From assembly GCF_024648825.1 (NCBI RefSeq), contig NZ_JANBBE010000001.1, positions 310,001 to 374,000 of the forward strand: DNA of 64,000 nt. Reading direction: 5' to 3'. Every line of letters starts with the position of its first letter. The first letter of the stretch is position 1. Shown in pieces: positions 48,763 through 63,220 of this stretch. The translations under genes and the position numbers were made by a program. Under the pieces are notes generated by a model. It saw only the letters and a list, made by a program, of their open reading frames with translations, made no database searches and was not told the DNA's origin. This DNA is from Lentzea californiensis. GTDB lineage: Bacteria > Actinomycetota > Actinomycetes > Mycobacteriales > Pseudonocardiaceae.

Positions 48763-49136
48763 TAGCTCTTCTCCTTCTTCGCGCCGTAGCGGCTGCGAGC
48801 CTGCTTGCGGTTCTTGACACCCTGCGTGTCGAGAGAGCCACGGATGATCTTGTAGCGAACACCCGGCAGGTCCTTCACACGACCGCCGCGCACGAGCACC
48901 ATCGAGTGCTCCTGGAGGTTGTGACCCTCACCGGGGATGTAGGCCGTGACCTCGATACCGCTGGTCAGCTTGACGCGAGCGACCTTGCGCAGTGCGGAGT
49001 TCGGCTTCTTGGGGGTGGTGGTGTAAACGCGGGTGCACACACCGCGCCGCTGCGGCGAGCCCTTGAGGGCCGCCGTCTTCTGCTTGGCCACCTTGTCCTG
49101 GCGGCCCTTGCGGACCAGCTGCTGGATCGTTGGCAT
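48762..49136 (-). CDS. rpsL: 30S ribosomal protein S12
   Basis: 124 residues: [20 protein letters not shown] and the decoding loop [13 protein letters not shown]. Lys43 and Lys88 (GGRVKDLPG) are wild type, so no classical streptomycin-resistance change is present. First gene of the str operon behind the promoter at 49337-49366. Confidence 0.98.
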   Translation of the reverse strand: MPTIQQLVRKGRQDKVAKQKTAALKGSPQRRGVCTRVYTTTPKKPNSALRKVARVKLTSGIEVTAYIPGEGHNLQEHSMVLVRGGRVKDLPGVRYKIIRGSLDTQGVKNRKQARSRYGAKKEKS

Positions 49137-49336
49137 TCGCCGGCTGCTTCTTCCGTCTTTGAGGGTTCGCCTTCCGGTCCACCCTCGTGTTTCTTGATCC
49201 CTCTCTGCACCCGAGGTCGGGCGTGTCGCCCGCTCCCAAGGTCCACAGGCAACAGTTCAACTGCCCCTGCGAGTGGAGGTCACCGCGGCCTCACGGGCAC
49301 GCGGAGCGGCCCGACATGGGTCGGGCACAGGTAGCA

Positions 49337-49366
49337 AAGATACCCGCCCACGTCTACCTGGGTCAA
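49337..49366 (-). promoter_or_regulatory. Probable rpsL (str operon) promoter
   Basis: Minus strand TTGACC (49366-49361) and TATCTT (49342-49337) separated by 18 bp, about 200 bases before the rpsL ATG. The consensus match is good. The rest of the 302-base gap (49137-49438) shows no gene. Confidence 0.6.
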
Positions 49367-49438
49367 AACGGGGGTACCGCATCCGGCCCTGCGCTAGACA
49401 TGGCGTGCTCCGTCAAGATCTTTCCAGGGGGAACGGCG

Positions 49439-49957
49439 TTGTCACAGGAACGCGGCTTCGAGAAGTGGTACTACCGTGCTGTCGCCATCTTCTTCGGCCT
49501 GGTGCTCGTCGTGCCGCTCGCCTACTTCGGCTGGCTCGAACTCGCACCGAACCCCCAGGTCGGAGAGTGCGTCAAGCAGGTCGACCACGCCGCAGCCGAC
49601 CTGACGTTCGAGGAGGTCAGGTGCAGTGGCGCCGGGCGGAGCTCGAGATCGACGGGCAGGGAGTTCGAGGTCGGCGCGATCGAATCGGCCTGCCCGCCCG
49701 GCGACTACACGGCGGTGGCCAGGGGCGACGAGAAGACCTGCTACCTGCCGGCCTTGAACGCTGGGGTGTGCTTCGTGTCCAAGCAGTTCCGCAACACGAG
49801 CCAGCCGGTCTTCGTCCGCGGCGACTGCGAACAGCCCGGCGCGCTCAAGGTCGAGGAAAACCACCAGGACGTGTCCGACAAGTCGAAGTGCAAGAACCCG
49901 GAGATCTCGCTCACGTTCTCCGAACCGGCCCGCACCATCTGCATGAAGAAGCCGTGA
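49439..49957 (+). CDS. LppU-like membrane-anchored protein
   Basis: 172 residues from a TTG at 49439 with AGGGGGA 6 bases upstream; an ATG at 49400 lacks a ribosome site. One N-terminal membrane helix at about 16-36 (VAIFFGLVLVVPLAYFGWL), then an extracytoplasmic domain with VGECVKQVD, six or so Cys, CPPGDYTAV and CYLPALNAGVCF, ending ARTICMKKP. The Cys pattern and the GDY and TIC motifs recur in the next gene, so the two are tandem paralogues of the LppU/SCO3897 kind. The stop overlaps the next start (GTGA). Function unknown. Confidence 0.75.
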   Translation: MSQERGFEKWYYRAVAIFFGLVLVVPLAYFGWLELAPNPQVGECVKQVDHAAADLTFEEVRCSGAGRSSRSTGREFEVGAIESACPPGDYTAVARGDEKTCYLPALNAGVCFVSKQFRNTSQPVFVRGDCEQPGALKVEENHQDVSDKSKCKNPEISLTFSEPARTICMKKP

Positions 49958-50403
49958 GAACCGCCACTCTGCTCGCTGCTCTGGTCCTCGTGCTGTCCGG
50001 CTGCTCCGGCTGGCACGAGCAGGCCGGCGTCGGCGAGTGCGCGAAACCGGTCGACCTCGGCAACACTAACGTCGAGATGGCCGAAGTGGACTGTTCGTCC
50101 CAAGAGGCCATGTACCGCGTGTCTTCGCGTGAGCGCCGCACGATGTGCCCGGCCGGCGACTACCTGACCGAGTCGTCCGGGCGGTCGAGGACGAACGGCA
50201 AGACGCGGCTCTGCTACGTCCTCAACGTGCAGGAGGGCGACTGCCTCAAGGCGGTCAACCAGTACTTCGAACGGGTGGTGTGCGAGACCGGGACGCGCAA
50301 GGTCACGAAGGTCGTCGACGGCAAGTCGGACAGGGCGCTGTGCGGCGCTGACGACGCCAAGACGTACCCGCAGCCGGTGAGGACTATCTGCATCGCTCGC
50401 TGA
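49954..50403 (+). CDS. LppU-like lipoprotein
   Basis: 149 residues from a GTG overlapping the previous stop. Lipoprotein signal TLLAALVLVLSGC with lipobox Cys at about 17, so membrane-anchored outside. The domain shares VGECAKPVD, CPAGDYLTES, CYVLNVQEGDC and RTICIAR with the preceding protein, which carries a transmembrane anchor instead of a lipid. The pair may act together at the cell surface. No function known to me. Confidence 0.75.
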   Translation: MRTATLLAALVLVLSGCSGWHEQAGVGECAKPVDLGNTNVEMAEVDCSSQEAMYRVSSRERRTMCPAGDYLTESSGRSRTNGKTRLCYVLNVQEGDCLKAVNQYFERVVCETGTRKVTKVVDGKSDRALCGADDAKTYPQPVRTICIAR

Positions 50404-50439
50404 GGCCACGGCCTTGCGCACGTGCAGGCCTGATTCACT

Positions 50440-51270
50440 GTGCGCGTGGACGACCTGATCAGGGCGATGGCCTCGCTGACCGGCTCTTCCGCCGACCCCG
50501 AGGTGCTCGGCGGTGACCGCGGCGAGGTCGTGGTGGTGCGTGTCGGCGACGTGGTGGCCAAGGCGTTGCCCGCGGACACCGACGTCGAGGCTCTCGAGCA
50601 ACGGCTGGAGATCGCGGCGGCGCATCCCGAGTTGATGCTGCCGCCGTTGAAGCCGTTGCAGTTCGTGGACGACCGGCCGGTGACGCTGTGGCCGTACGGG
50701 ACGCCGGTGAGTCAGGCGGATCCCGACGGCGCGCCGTGGGAGGAGAGCGCGGCACTGCTGGCGAAGCTGCACGCATTGCCCGTGCGAGGGCCCGTGGCCG
50801 GTACGCCGGAACGGATTGTGCGCGCTATTGAAGCGTTGCCGCCGGACGTGCCGCATGCAGACGTGGTGTTGCGCGCTTACGAAGTCTTGCCGCCGTTGGA
50901 CATGAATGGCCGTGCGTTGATCCACGGCGATTGGCATCTCGGGCAGTTGGTGCACCGGGGTGCCTGGCGGCTCATCGACGTGGACGACCTGGGGGTCGGC
51001 GATCCGGTCTGGGACTTGGCGCGACCTGCGGCTTTGTTCGCCGCGGGGGTGCTGCCCGACGACCTGTGGGCGCGGTTCCTCAACACCTACCGTGAAACGG
51101 GTGGCGTGGCTCTGCCGACATCTGAATGGGAAGCACTCAACATCCCGGCTCAGGCGTACGTTGTGCAGATGGCGGCTCGGGCACTCATGTCCGGGTTGCA
51201 GGCAGTGGAACCGCTGGTTGAAGCCTGTCGTCGGATCGTCGCGACGCACGAGAGCAGTGACCGCGGCTAA
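50440..51270 (+). CDS. Aminoglycoside phosphotransferase-fold (APH) kinase
   Basis: 276 residues. Catalytic loop HGDWHLGQLV with Asp164, metal-binding Asp in LIDVDDLGVGDPVWDLA, and N-lobe VVVVRVGDVVAKALP with the ATP-site Lys. Family members phosphorylate small molecules such as aminoglycosides, choline or homoserine. Nothing indicates drug resistance; it is one of many APH-like proteins of actinomycetes. Start is GTG at 50440, with a second in-frame GTG at 50446. Confidence 0.85.
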   Translation: MRVDDLIRAMASLTGSSADPEVLGGDRGEVVVVRVGDVVAKALPADTDVEALEQRLEIAAAHPELMLPPLKPLQFVDDRPVTLWPYGTPVSQADPDGAPWEESAALLAKLHALPVRGPVAGTPERIVRAIEALPPDVPHADVVLRAYEVLPPLDMNGRALIHGDWHLGQLVHRGAWRLIDVDDLGVGDPVWDLARPAALFAAGVLPDDLWARFLNTYRETGGVALPTSEWEALNIPAQAYVVQMAARALMSGLQAVEPLVEACRRIVATHESSDRG

Positions 51271-51310
51271 TATCGTTTTTGTCCGGTCCCACCGCAGGAG
51301 GCTCACCACG

Positions 51311-51625
51311 ATGCAGTGTCCCAAGTGTCATGCGAACATGCGCACGTTCGACCGCATGGGCGTTCACATCGAGCAGTGCGACGGCTGCCGCGGGGTCTTC
51401 CTCGACTACGGCGAGCTCGAGTCGATCACGCGCCTCGAGGCCCAGATGCAGGCCCCTCCGCCCGTCGCAGCGCCGCCGCCCGCTGCCTACCCGCAGCCGG
51501 CCCAGCCCGCCTGGGGTGCCGCGCCGCAGCAGGTCCACCACCACCACGGCGGTCACGCGGGCTACGGCGGCGGCTACGGCCACCGCAAGCACCGCGGCCT
51601 CGGTGGTCTCTTCTTCTCCTCCTGA
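51311..51625 (+). CDS. TFIIB-type zinc-ribbon protein
   Basis: 104 residues. CPKC (3-6) and CDGC (24-27) form the zf-TFIIB ribbon, with GVHIEQCDGCRGVFLDYGEL the signature. After residue 50 comes a Pro/Ala-rich linker and a His/Gly-rich tail (HHHHGGHAGYGGGYGHRKH), which could bind metal. AGGAGG lies 9 bases before the ATG. Terminator follows. Function unknown; a small regulatory or metal-handling protein. Confidence 0.85.
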   Translation: MQCPKCHANMRTFDRMGVHIEQCDGCRGVFLDYGELESITRLEAQMQAPPPVAAPPPAAYPQPAQPAWGAAPQQVHHHHGGHAGYGGGYGHRKHRGLGGLFFSS

Positions 51626-51633
51626 TGTGCGCG

Positions 51634-51662
51634 ACGGCCCCGGATCTCTGGTTCGGGGCCGT
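51634..51662 (+). terminator. Terminator after zinc-ribbon gene
   Basis: Perfect 9-bp stem (51634-51642 / 51654-51662), 11-base loop, 8 bases past the stop. Its end touches the -35 box of the next promoter. Confidence 0.7.
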
Positions 51663-51701
51663 TGACGACTACCGAGAAACAGGTGGATAATCGGTAGTCA
51701 A
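51662..51701 (+). promoter_or_regulatory. Promoter with overlapping palindromic operator
   Basis: TTGACG (51662-51667), an 18-bp spacer and GATAAT (51686-51691) form a strong promoter. GACTACCGA (51667-51675) and TCGGTAGTC (51691-51699) are a perfect 9-bp inverted repeat that straddles it; TTGAC/GTCAA extends the symmetry. A repressor bound here would cover -35 and -10. GGGAGGAG and the ATG of the HTH gene follow at once. Confidence 0.8.
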
Positions 51702-51715
51702 CGGGAGGAGTTGCC

Positions 51716-52162
51716 ATGTCCGTCGCGACCGAGGCCGCCCACATCCGAGACCTCTTCGACACGATCGAAGAGCTCGAAGCCGTCGCGTCATCCCTGTCGG
51801 AGGGCGACGAACGCCGTCGCCGCCTCGACGGCGTGGTGGCCAAGACCCTTCGCCAAGCCCCGCCGGTCCGTCCCGTGGTGGCAGGCGAACTGCTCGACCT
51901 CACCGAGAAGACCGTGAAGGCCTGGGCTCGCGAAGGCGTGCTCGCCATCCACAGCCAGGAACCGCGCATGCTGCTCGACACCGTGCGCCTGCACGAGGTC
52001 CTCCACCTGGTGTCCGACCTCCGCCGCGCCGGCAAGACCCGCGGTCTCATCGACGAGGTCCACCGCCGCCTGAGCGACCAGTCACTGCTGGACCGCTCCG
52101 ACCTCGCCTCGTCCCTCGACGAGATGCGCAGCGGCAAGGGACGCGTGGTCCGCTCAGCTTGA
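51716..52162 (+). CDS. HTH DNA-binding protein, possible autorepressor/antitoxin
   Basis: 148 residues, cytoplasmic. Residues 50-80 look like a MerR/Xre-type helix-turn-helix (VAGELLDLTEKTVKAWAREG VL in two helices, with a WAREGVL wing start). The C-terminal part is helical and charged (LIDEVHRRLSDQSLLDRSDL). GGGAGGAGTTGCC precedes the ATG. Its stop overlaps the TTG of the next gene. The palindromic promoter suggests autoregulation. A small HTH gene coupled to a small partner resembles toxin-antitoxin modules, but the family is not one I can name. Confidence 0.7.
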   Translation: MSVATEAAHIRDLFDTIEELEAVASSLSEGDERRRRLDGVVAKTLRQAPPVRPVVAGELLDLTEKTVKAWAREGVLAIHSQEPRMLLDTVRLHEVLHLVSDLRRAGKTRGLIDEVHRRLSDQSLLDRSDLASSLDEMRSGKGRVVRSA

Positions 52163-52596
52163 TCCAGGTAGTCGAGACCCCCACCGCGCACGCCCAGGCG
52201 AACGGCCTGCGCGGCCGAGCCCGCGTCGCCTACGAACGCTTCCTGGACGAACTCGCCCACTCGGGCTGCGCGGCCCTGGGCTACCGCGTGACGGGCCCGG
52301 AACCCCTACCCCGCCTGTGCGTGAAGCACCTCAGAGGCGCCGACCGGGCAGTGGTCGCCTTCCCCTCCCCCGAAGTCGTGTGGGTACTCCTGGTGGGTCC
52401 ACACGACGACGACCCGGGCCTGGACCTCTACGAAGCCCTCTACGAGATGGCAGGCGTCCGCCCCCGCCTCTCGGAGAAGCGCACCAAACCGCGCTGCTGC
52501 ACCGACGAGTCCGGCATCCCACCCCTGGTGGACGAGCACCTGGTGGACGACCTGGTCATCCGCGCCCGAGCCCTGGCCCGAGCCCGCCGCCGCTAG
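52159..52596 (+). CDS. Unknown small protein coupled to HTH gene (possible toxin-like partner)
   Basis: 145 residues from a TTG at 52159 that overlaps the previous stop (TTGA). Fold prediction by eye: N-terminal helix RARVAYERFLDELAHSGCAA, then strands around LCVKHLRGADRAVVAF and VWVLLVGPHDDDPGLDLYEAL, then a basic C-terminal helix ending ARALARARRR. The alternation and size recall RelE/HigB-like or GNAT-less small enzymes, without recognisable catalytic residues. Its last 4 bases overlap the stop of the convergent TetR gene. Role open; the operon layout is the only hint of a toxin-antitoxin function. Confidence 0.65.
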   Translation: MIQVVETPTAHAQANGLRGRARVAYERFLDELAHSGCAALGYRVTGPEPLPRLCVKHLRGADRAVVAFPSPEVVWVLLVGPHDDDPGLDLYEALYEMAGVRPRLSEKRTKPRCCTDESGIPPLVDEHLVDDLVIRARALARARRR

Positions 52597-53168
52597 AGCC
52601 CGAGCGCGGGCAGGATCGCCTCGTCCACGATCGCCGCCACTTCACTGGCGTCCGGCACGCGCCCGAGGTCGATGGACAGCTTGAACACCAACGCCTCACC
52701 GATCTGCGTGGTCACGAACGTCAACCGCCGAGGATCCACCCGCCCGCTGTCGGCGTAGTGCCGCAGCACCGTCGTGGTGAACGTGGCACCCCTCGGGTCG
52801 AACACCCGGCGGTACAGGGCTTCCACCAACTCCGGATGCCGGTCCCGCTCAGCCAGGATCGCCGACACGGCAGCCGCCGCCGGAGTCCGCATCCAGTCCG
52901 TCAGCAACGTGAGTGCGCCGATGAGATCAGCACGCAGGTCGTCCGCGCCCGGCGCCGGAACCTCCACCGGATGCGCCTGCGCCAACGCATCGAGCAGCAA
53001 CTCGTGGGTCGAGGCCCACCGCCGGTAGAGCACGGTCTTCGCCGTGGCGGCCCGACGCGCAACACCCTCCATGCTGACCTGTCCAAGACCGACCTCGACC
53101 AGCTCGGCCAGGGCCGCTTCGTGAATGGCGCGAACCAGCACTTCCCCGCGCCGCCGCTCCGACGTCAC
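52593..53168 (-). CDS. TetR-family transcriptional repressor
   Basis: 191 residues from a GTG at 53168 with GGAAGG 6 bases upstream. N-terminal HTH at about 22-50 (VGLGQVSMEGVARRAATAKTVLYRRW pattern) is typical TetR; the C-terminal ligand-binding domain is TetR_C-like. Divergent from the DUF418 membrane-protein gene with 81 bases between. Two near-identical 18-bp boxes lie in that gap, so it likely represses itself and the membrane protein. Confidence 0.93.
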   Translation of the reverse strand: MTSERRRGEVLVRAIHEAALAELVEVGLGQVSMEGVARRAATAKTVLYRRWASTHELLLDALAQAHPVEVPAPGADDLRADLIGALTLLTDWMRTPAAAAVSAILAERDRHPELVEALYRRVFDPRGATFTTTVLRHYADSGRVDPRRLTFVTTQIGEALVFKLSIDLGRVPDASEVAAIVDEAILPALGL

Positions 53169-53185
53169 GCGCCACCTTCCCTTGC

Positions 53186-53234
53186 AAGCTACGGTGCCGT
53201 ATCTTAACGCCCCAATAAGCTACGCAGCCGTATC
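53186..53234. promoter_or_regulatory. Two TetR operator copies
   Basis: AAGCTACGGTGCCGTATC (53186-53203) and AAGCTACGCAGCCGTATC (53217-53234) differ only at the two central bases and start 31 bp apart, about three helical turns. Each has the dyad core TACG-N4-CGTA. They fill the 81-base gap between the divergent tetR and DUF418 genes. Confidence 0.8.
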
Positions 53235-53249
53235 CAACTGGGGTCCTCA

Positions 53250-54416
53250 ATGTCCACATCCTCCGCCGCACCCGAGCCGGGTCGCGCACTGGCACCCGAT
53301 CTGGCACGAGGCGCGATGCTCCTGCTGATCGCACTGGCCCACGCCCACATGTACCTGTCCGGCCACCCGACGGGCTTCCGCGCCTACGCAACCGACGGCA
53401 GCCCCTGGGACCTGCTGGTCACCGGCCTGCAGGTCACCTTCGTGGACGGCCGCGCCATGCCGATGTTCGCCGCACTGTTCGGCTACGGCCTCACACAGAT
53501 CGCCGGCAAACAAACCAGCGACTGGCACCGAACTCGCAGCTTGTTGCGCAGACGAAGCCGCTGGCTGCTGGCGTTCGGCGCCTGCCACGCCCTACTGCTG
53601 TTCTTCGGCGACATCCTCGCCGCCTACGGCTTGGCCGGCCTCCTGCTGACCAGCACACTGCGCTGGCGCGACCGCTCATTGGTCATGCTCGCCACCGGAT
53701 GGCTGCTCGTCCACGCCACCGCGATCACCCTGACCGGCCTGCAGATAGCCACCTTCGGCGGCCCGTCAGGCATGACCTCCGCCACCGACCCGATCACAGC
53801 CCTGACCGACCGCCTGACCCAGTGGTCCACCCTCACACCGTTCCTGCTGATCGAACTGATCGTCCCGTTCCTGGTCGGCACCTGGGCAGCCCGCCGCCAC
53901 CTGCTGACCAGCCCGAACCGGCACCTCCGAACACTGCGCGCCACAGCGGCCGCCGGCATCAGCACCGCCGCCCTGGGCGGCCTGCCGCTGGCATTGCTGG
54001 ACGCCCAGGTCTGGACAGGCGTTCCCGCCACCCTGTCCGTCCCGGCCTACACCCTGCACGGCCTGACCGGCCTGGCAGGAGGCCTCGGCTACGCAGCACT
54101 GACGGGCGTGATCGCAGCCCGCACCACCACCCAAGGCCCAGTGCTGACAGCCCTGGCAGCCTGCGGACAACGCTCCCTGACCTGCTACCTGCTGCAGTCC
54201 GTGGTGTTCGTAGCGATCTTCGCCCCATACACGGGCGGCCAAGGCACAGAACTGGGAACAGCAGCAGCCTCTGGCATCGCGCTCTGCACCTGGCTGGCCA
54301 CCGTCCTGCTGGCCAACGCCCTGCACCACGCCAACCGCCCCGGCCCAGCCGAGACCCTCCTCCGCAGACTCACCTACCGATCTTGCCGAAAACAAATCTT
54401 GTCCGTACAGCAATAG
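53250..54416 (+). CDS. DUF418 multi-pass membrane protein
   Basis: 388 residues with about nine to ten membrane helices. N-terminal RALAPDLARGAMLLLIALAH and the C-terminal CGQRSLTCYLLQSVVF are the DUF418 (YeiB-type) signatures. Transport or acyl-transfer roles have been suggested for the family; substrate unknown. Likely under control of the divergent TetR protein. The Thr/Ala/Leu codon use looks like its neighbours. Confidence 0.9.
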   Translation: MSTSSAAPEPGRALAPDLARGAMLLLIALAHAHMYLSGHPTGFRAYATDGSPWDLLVTGLQVTFVDGRAMPMFAALFGYGLTQIAGKQTSDWHRTRSLLRRRSRWLLAFGACHALLLFFGDILAAYGLAGLLLTSTLRWRDRSLVMLATGWLLVHATAITLTGLQIATFGGPSGMTSATDPITALTDRLTQWSTLTPFLLIELIVPFLVGTWAARRHLLTSPNRHLRTLRATAAAGISTAALGGLPLALLDAQVWTGVPATLSVPAYTLHGLTGLAGGLGYAALTGVIAARTTTQGPVLTALAACGQRSLTCYLLQSVVFVAIFAPYTGGQGTELGTAAASGIALCTWLATVLLANALHHANRPGPAETLLRRLTYRSCRKQILSVQQ

Positions 54417-54455
54417 TTGTCTAGGCTTTGGTCATCACGACGAACGGAGACCACG

Positions 54456-54737
54456 ATGTCCTTCCAGGCCTACCTCGACGGCGCGGAGAAGAAGACCGGC
54501 AAAACCCCGGCCGAACTGCTGACGGCAGCCGCAGAACGCGGCTTCGACGGCACCACGAAGGCAGGCGTGGTCCTGGAGTGGCTGAAGACCGACTACGACC
54601 TGGGCCGAGGCCACGGCATGGCGCTCTACCACGTGCTGAAAAACGGCGCGCAGATCACCGAGAAGCACGTGGGCACCACAGGCAGCCACCGAGACGCCTC
54701 GACAACGCTCCACCTGGACGGCATCGCCAACCGCTGA
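54456..54737 (+). CDS. DUF4287 domain protein
   Basis: 93 residues starting MSFQAYLDGAEKKTGKTPAE, with GVVLEWLKTDYDLGRGHGMA, the full DUF4287 pattern. Small cytoplasmic protein of unknown function, often found alone or fused to other DUFs. GGAGACCACG precedes the ATG. It follows the DUF418 gene by 39 bases and may be cotranscribed. Confidence 0.9.
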   Translation: MSFQAYLDGAEKKTGKTPAELLTAAAERGFDGTTKAGVVLEWLKTDYDLGRGHGMALYHVLKNGAQITEKHVGTTGSHRDASTTLHLDGIANR

Positions 54738-54883
54738 CGGCAGGCCAAAGCAGGGGTCCCCGCGGACTCAGCGTCCCCCGCGACCCAACGTACAGAGCAG
54801 GTCTGACACTCCCGCAAGCCAAACGGAAGCCCCGGCGCCAGGACGCGGACGGAGCCGGGACGGGCTGGACAGCCATATCGCTG

Positions 54884-55040
54884 GCGAAGCCGAAGGCGAG
54901 CCGTCCTTACCGAGCGGGCCCAACGCAACCAAACAAAACAACAGGCAGCCGCCCAAACCAGCAGGCGTGCCATCAACCCGCTGAGGGCGCCCTCCCCCGA
55001 TCAGATTGCCGGGGGTCTGGGGGCAGAGCCCCCACAGGAA
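54884..55040 (-). repeat. Dispersed intergenic repeat, copy C (3' of rpoC)
   Basis: Carries GAAGCCGAAGGCGAGCC, CAGGCGTGCCATCAACCC and CCCCGATCAGATTGCCGG, then GGTCTGGGGGCAGAGCCCC, as in copies A and B. A related stretch begins further left at 54799 (CAGGTCTGACACTCCCGC), which matches the bases just before copy A. The rest of the 428-base gap 54738-55165 shows no gene. Confidence 0.75.
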
Positions 55041-55116
55041 GCACGCAACGCAAGCCGGCCGCCCGCACGGTGACCACCCGCAAGGCCGCCACCCGCACCC
55101 CAGCGAACACAAAACA

Positions 55117-55142
55117 GCCCCCAGAGCCAAAGCTCCAGGGGC
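55117..55142 (-). terminator. Terminator after rpoC
   Basis: Imperfect 11-bp stem (55117-55127 / 55132-55142) with a short loop; on the minus strand it is followed by TGTTTTG, a proper T tract. 24 bases past the rpoC stop. Confidence 0.8.
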
Positions 55143-55165
55143 CGTTCCGAACTACAAGCTACGAA

Positions 55166-59062
<3,897 letters not shown>

Positions 59063-59162
59063 GTCTACTCTCTTCCCCTTTTTAGATCGGTGGCAAAGGA
59101 GCTGGTCTGAGGGCGGGTGAAGGGGACGCGGGAGGCATCCCCAACACCTGCCGGCGAGGTGA

Positions 59163-62648
<3,486 letters not shown>

Positions 62649-62674
62649 GATGCGTCCTTCCAGGGACAAATAGC

Positions 62675-62703
62675 TGGCTAGAGCGAACTAGCACGGCTGT
62701 CAA
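62675..62703 (-). promoter_or_regulatory. rpoBC promoter P1 (proximal)
   Basis: Minus strand TTGACA (62703-62698) and TAGCCA (62680-62675) separated by 17 bp. A perfect -35 box. The start would lie about 20 bases before the rpoB TTG. Confidence 0.6.
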
Positions 62704-62774
62704 GGGTGCGGCGCTGCTCGACTAATCCACGCTCTCGGCGAAGGGCAAGCGGAAAATGGGCAGCGCAAAGGGGC

Positions 62775-62803
62775 AGTCTAGCCACACGCACGGCGACTGT
62801 CGA
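62775..62803 (-). promoter_or_regulatory. rpoBC promoter P2 (distal)
   Basis: Minus strand TCGACA (62803-62798) and TAGACT (62780-62775) separated by 17 bp, exactly 100 bp upstream of P1. Confidence 0.6.
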
Positions 62804-63007
62804 GAGGCACCTGGAAGGACCCTCCTCTTGCTCACCGACAGAGTGACCCTGCATGAGCGCGCAGTCAAGATGTTGCGGCTCGATCCACCCTCTGGATGGA
62901 GCGCTGTTTACTTGCAGTCACTCATTTGACCTGCACAAACACGTGTGCGGCCGTTTTGGTGGGAAGTTGACGGCCTCAAGTGGACTTACAGAGGGCCACG
63001 AGATTTG

Positions 63008-63023
63008 TGTGATCGAGATCACG
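63008..63023. promoter_or_regulatory. CRP/GlxR-like dyad upstream of rpoB
   Basis: TGTGATCGAGATCACG matches the CRP-family consensus TGTGA-N6-TCACA except for the last base; GTGATC/GATCAC is a perfect 6-bp dyad with a GA centre. It lies about 205 bp upstream of P2 and 200 bp past the stop of the Mce-associated gene. The region 62804-63167 holds no gene. Confidence 0.45.
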
Positions 63024-63167
63024 CGTGTCGGGGCTGGCGGAGTACGTGTCCACGGTGCATCTGGGGCTCCTGTGACGTCCTCGCAGCGAAGTTGATCTTA
63101 GGGGACGGAGATCAGGTACCCGACACCGGGCCGGGCCAAACGACCACCCTTGCCCCCGTTGCGAACG

Positions 63168-63218
63168 GCACGCGGGGACCTTCCGTACCGCATGTCGGTA
63201 CGGAAGGTCCCCGCGTGC
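63168..63218 (-). terminator. Terminator after Mce-associated gene
   Basis: Perfect 22-bp stem (63168-63189 / 63197-63218) with a 7-base loop, ending 3 bases before the gene stop codon at 63221. On the minus strand it directly follows the coding region. Confidence 0.85.
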
Positions 63219-63220
63219 GG

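Noticed and set aside
48762..49136. Streptomycin-resistance change in S12
   Set aside because: Lys43 and Lys88 are both wild type.
50440..51270. Aminoglycoside resistance gene
   Set aside because: Only the generic APH fold and catalytic motifs are visible; no match to a known resistance subclass can be claimed from sequence alone.
62853..63095. 80-codon plus-strand frame upstream of rpoB
   Set aside because: No ribosome site, Cys/His-rich chance composition, and it overlaps the CRP-like dyad and promoter region.
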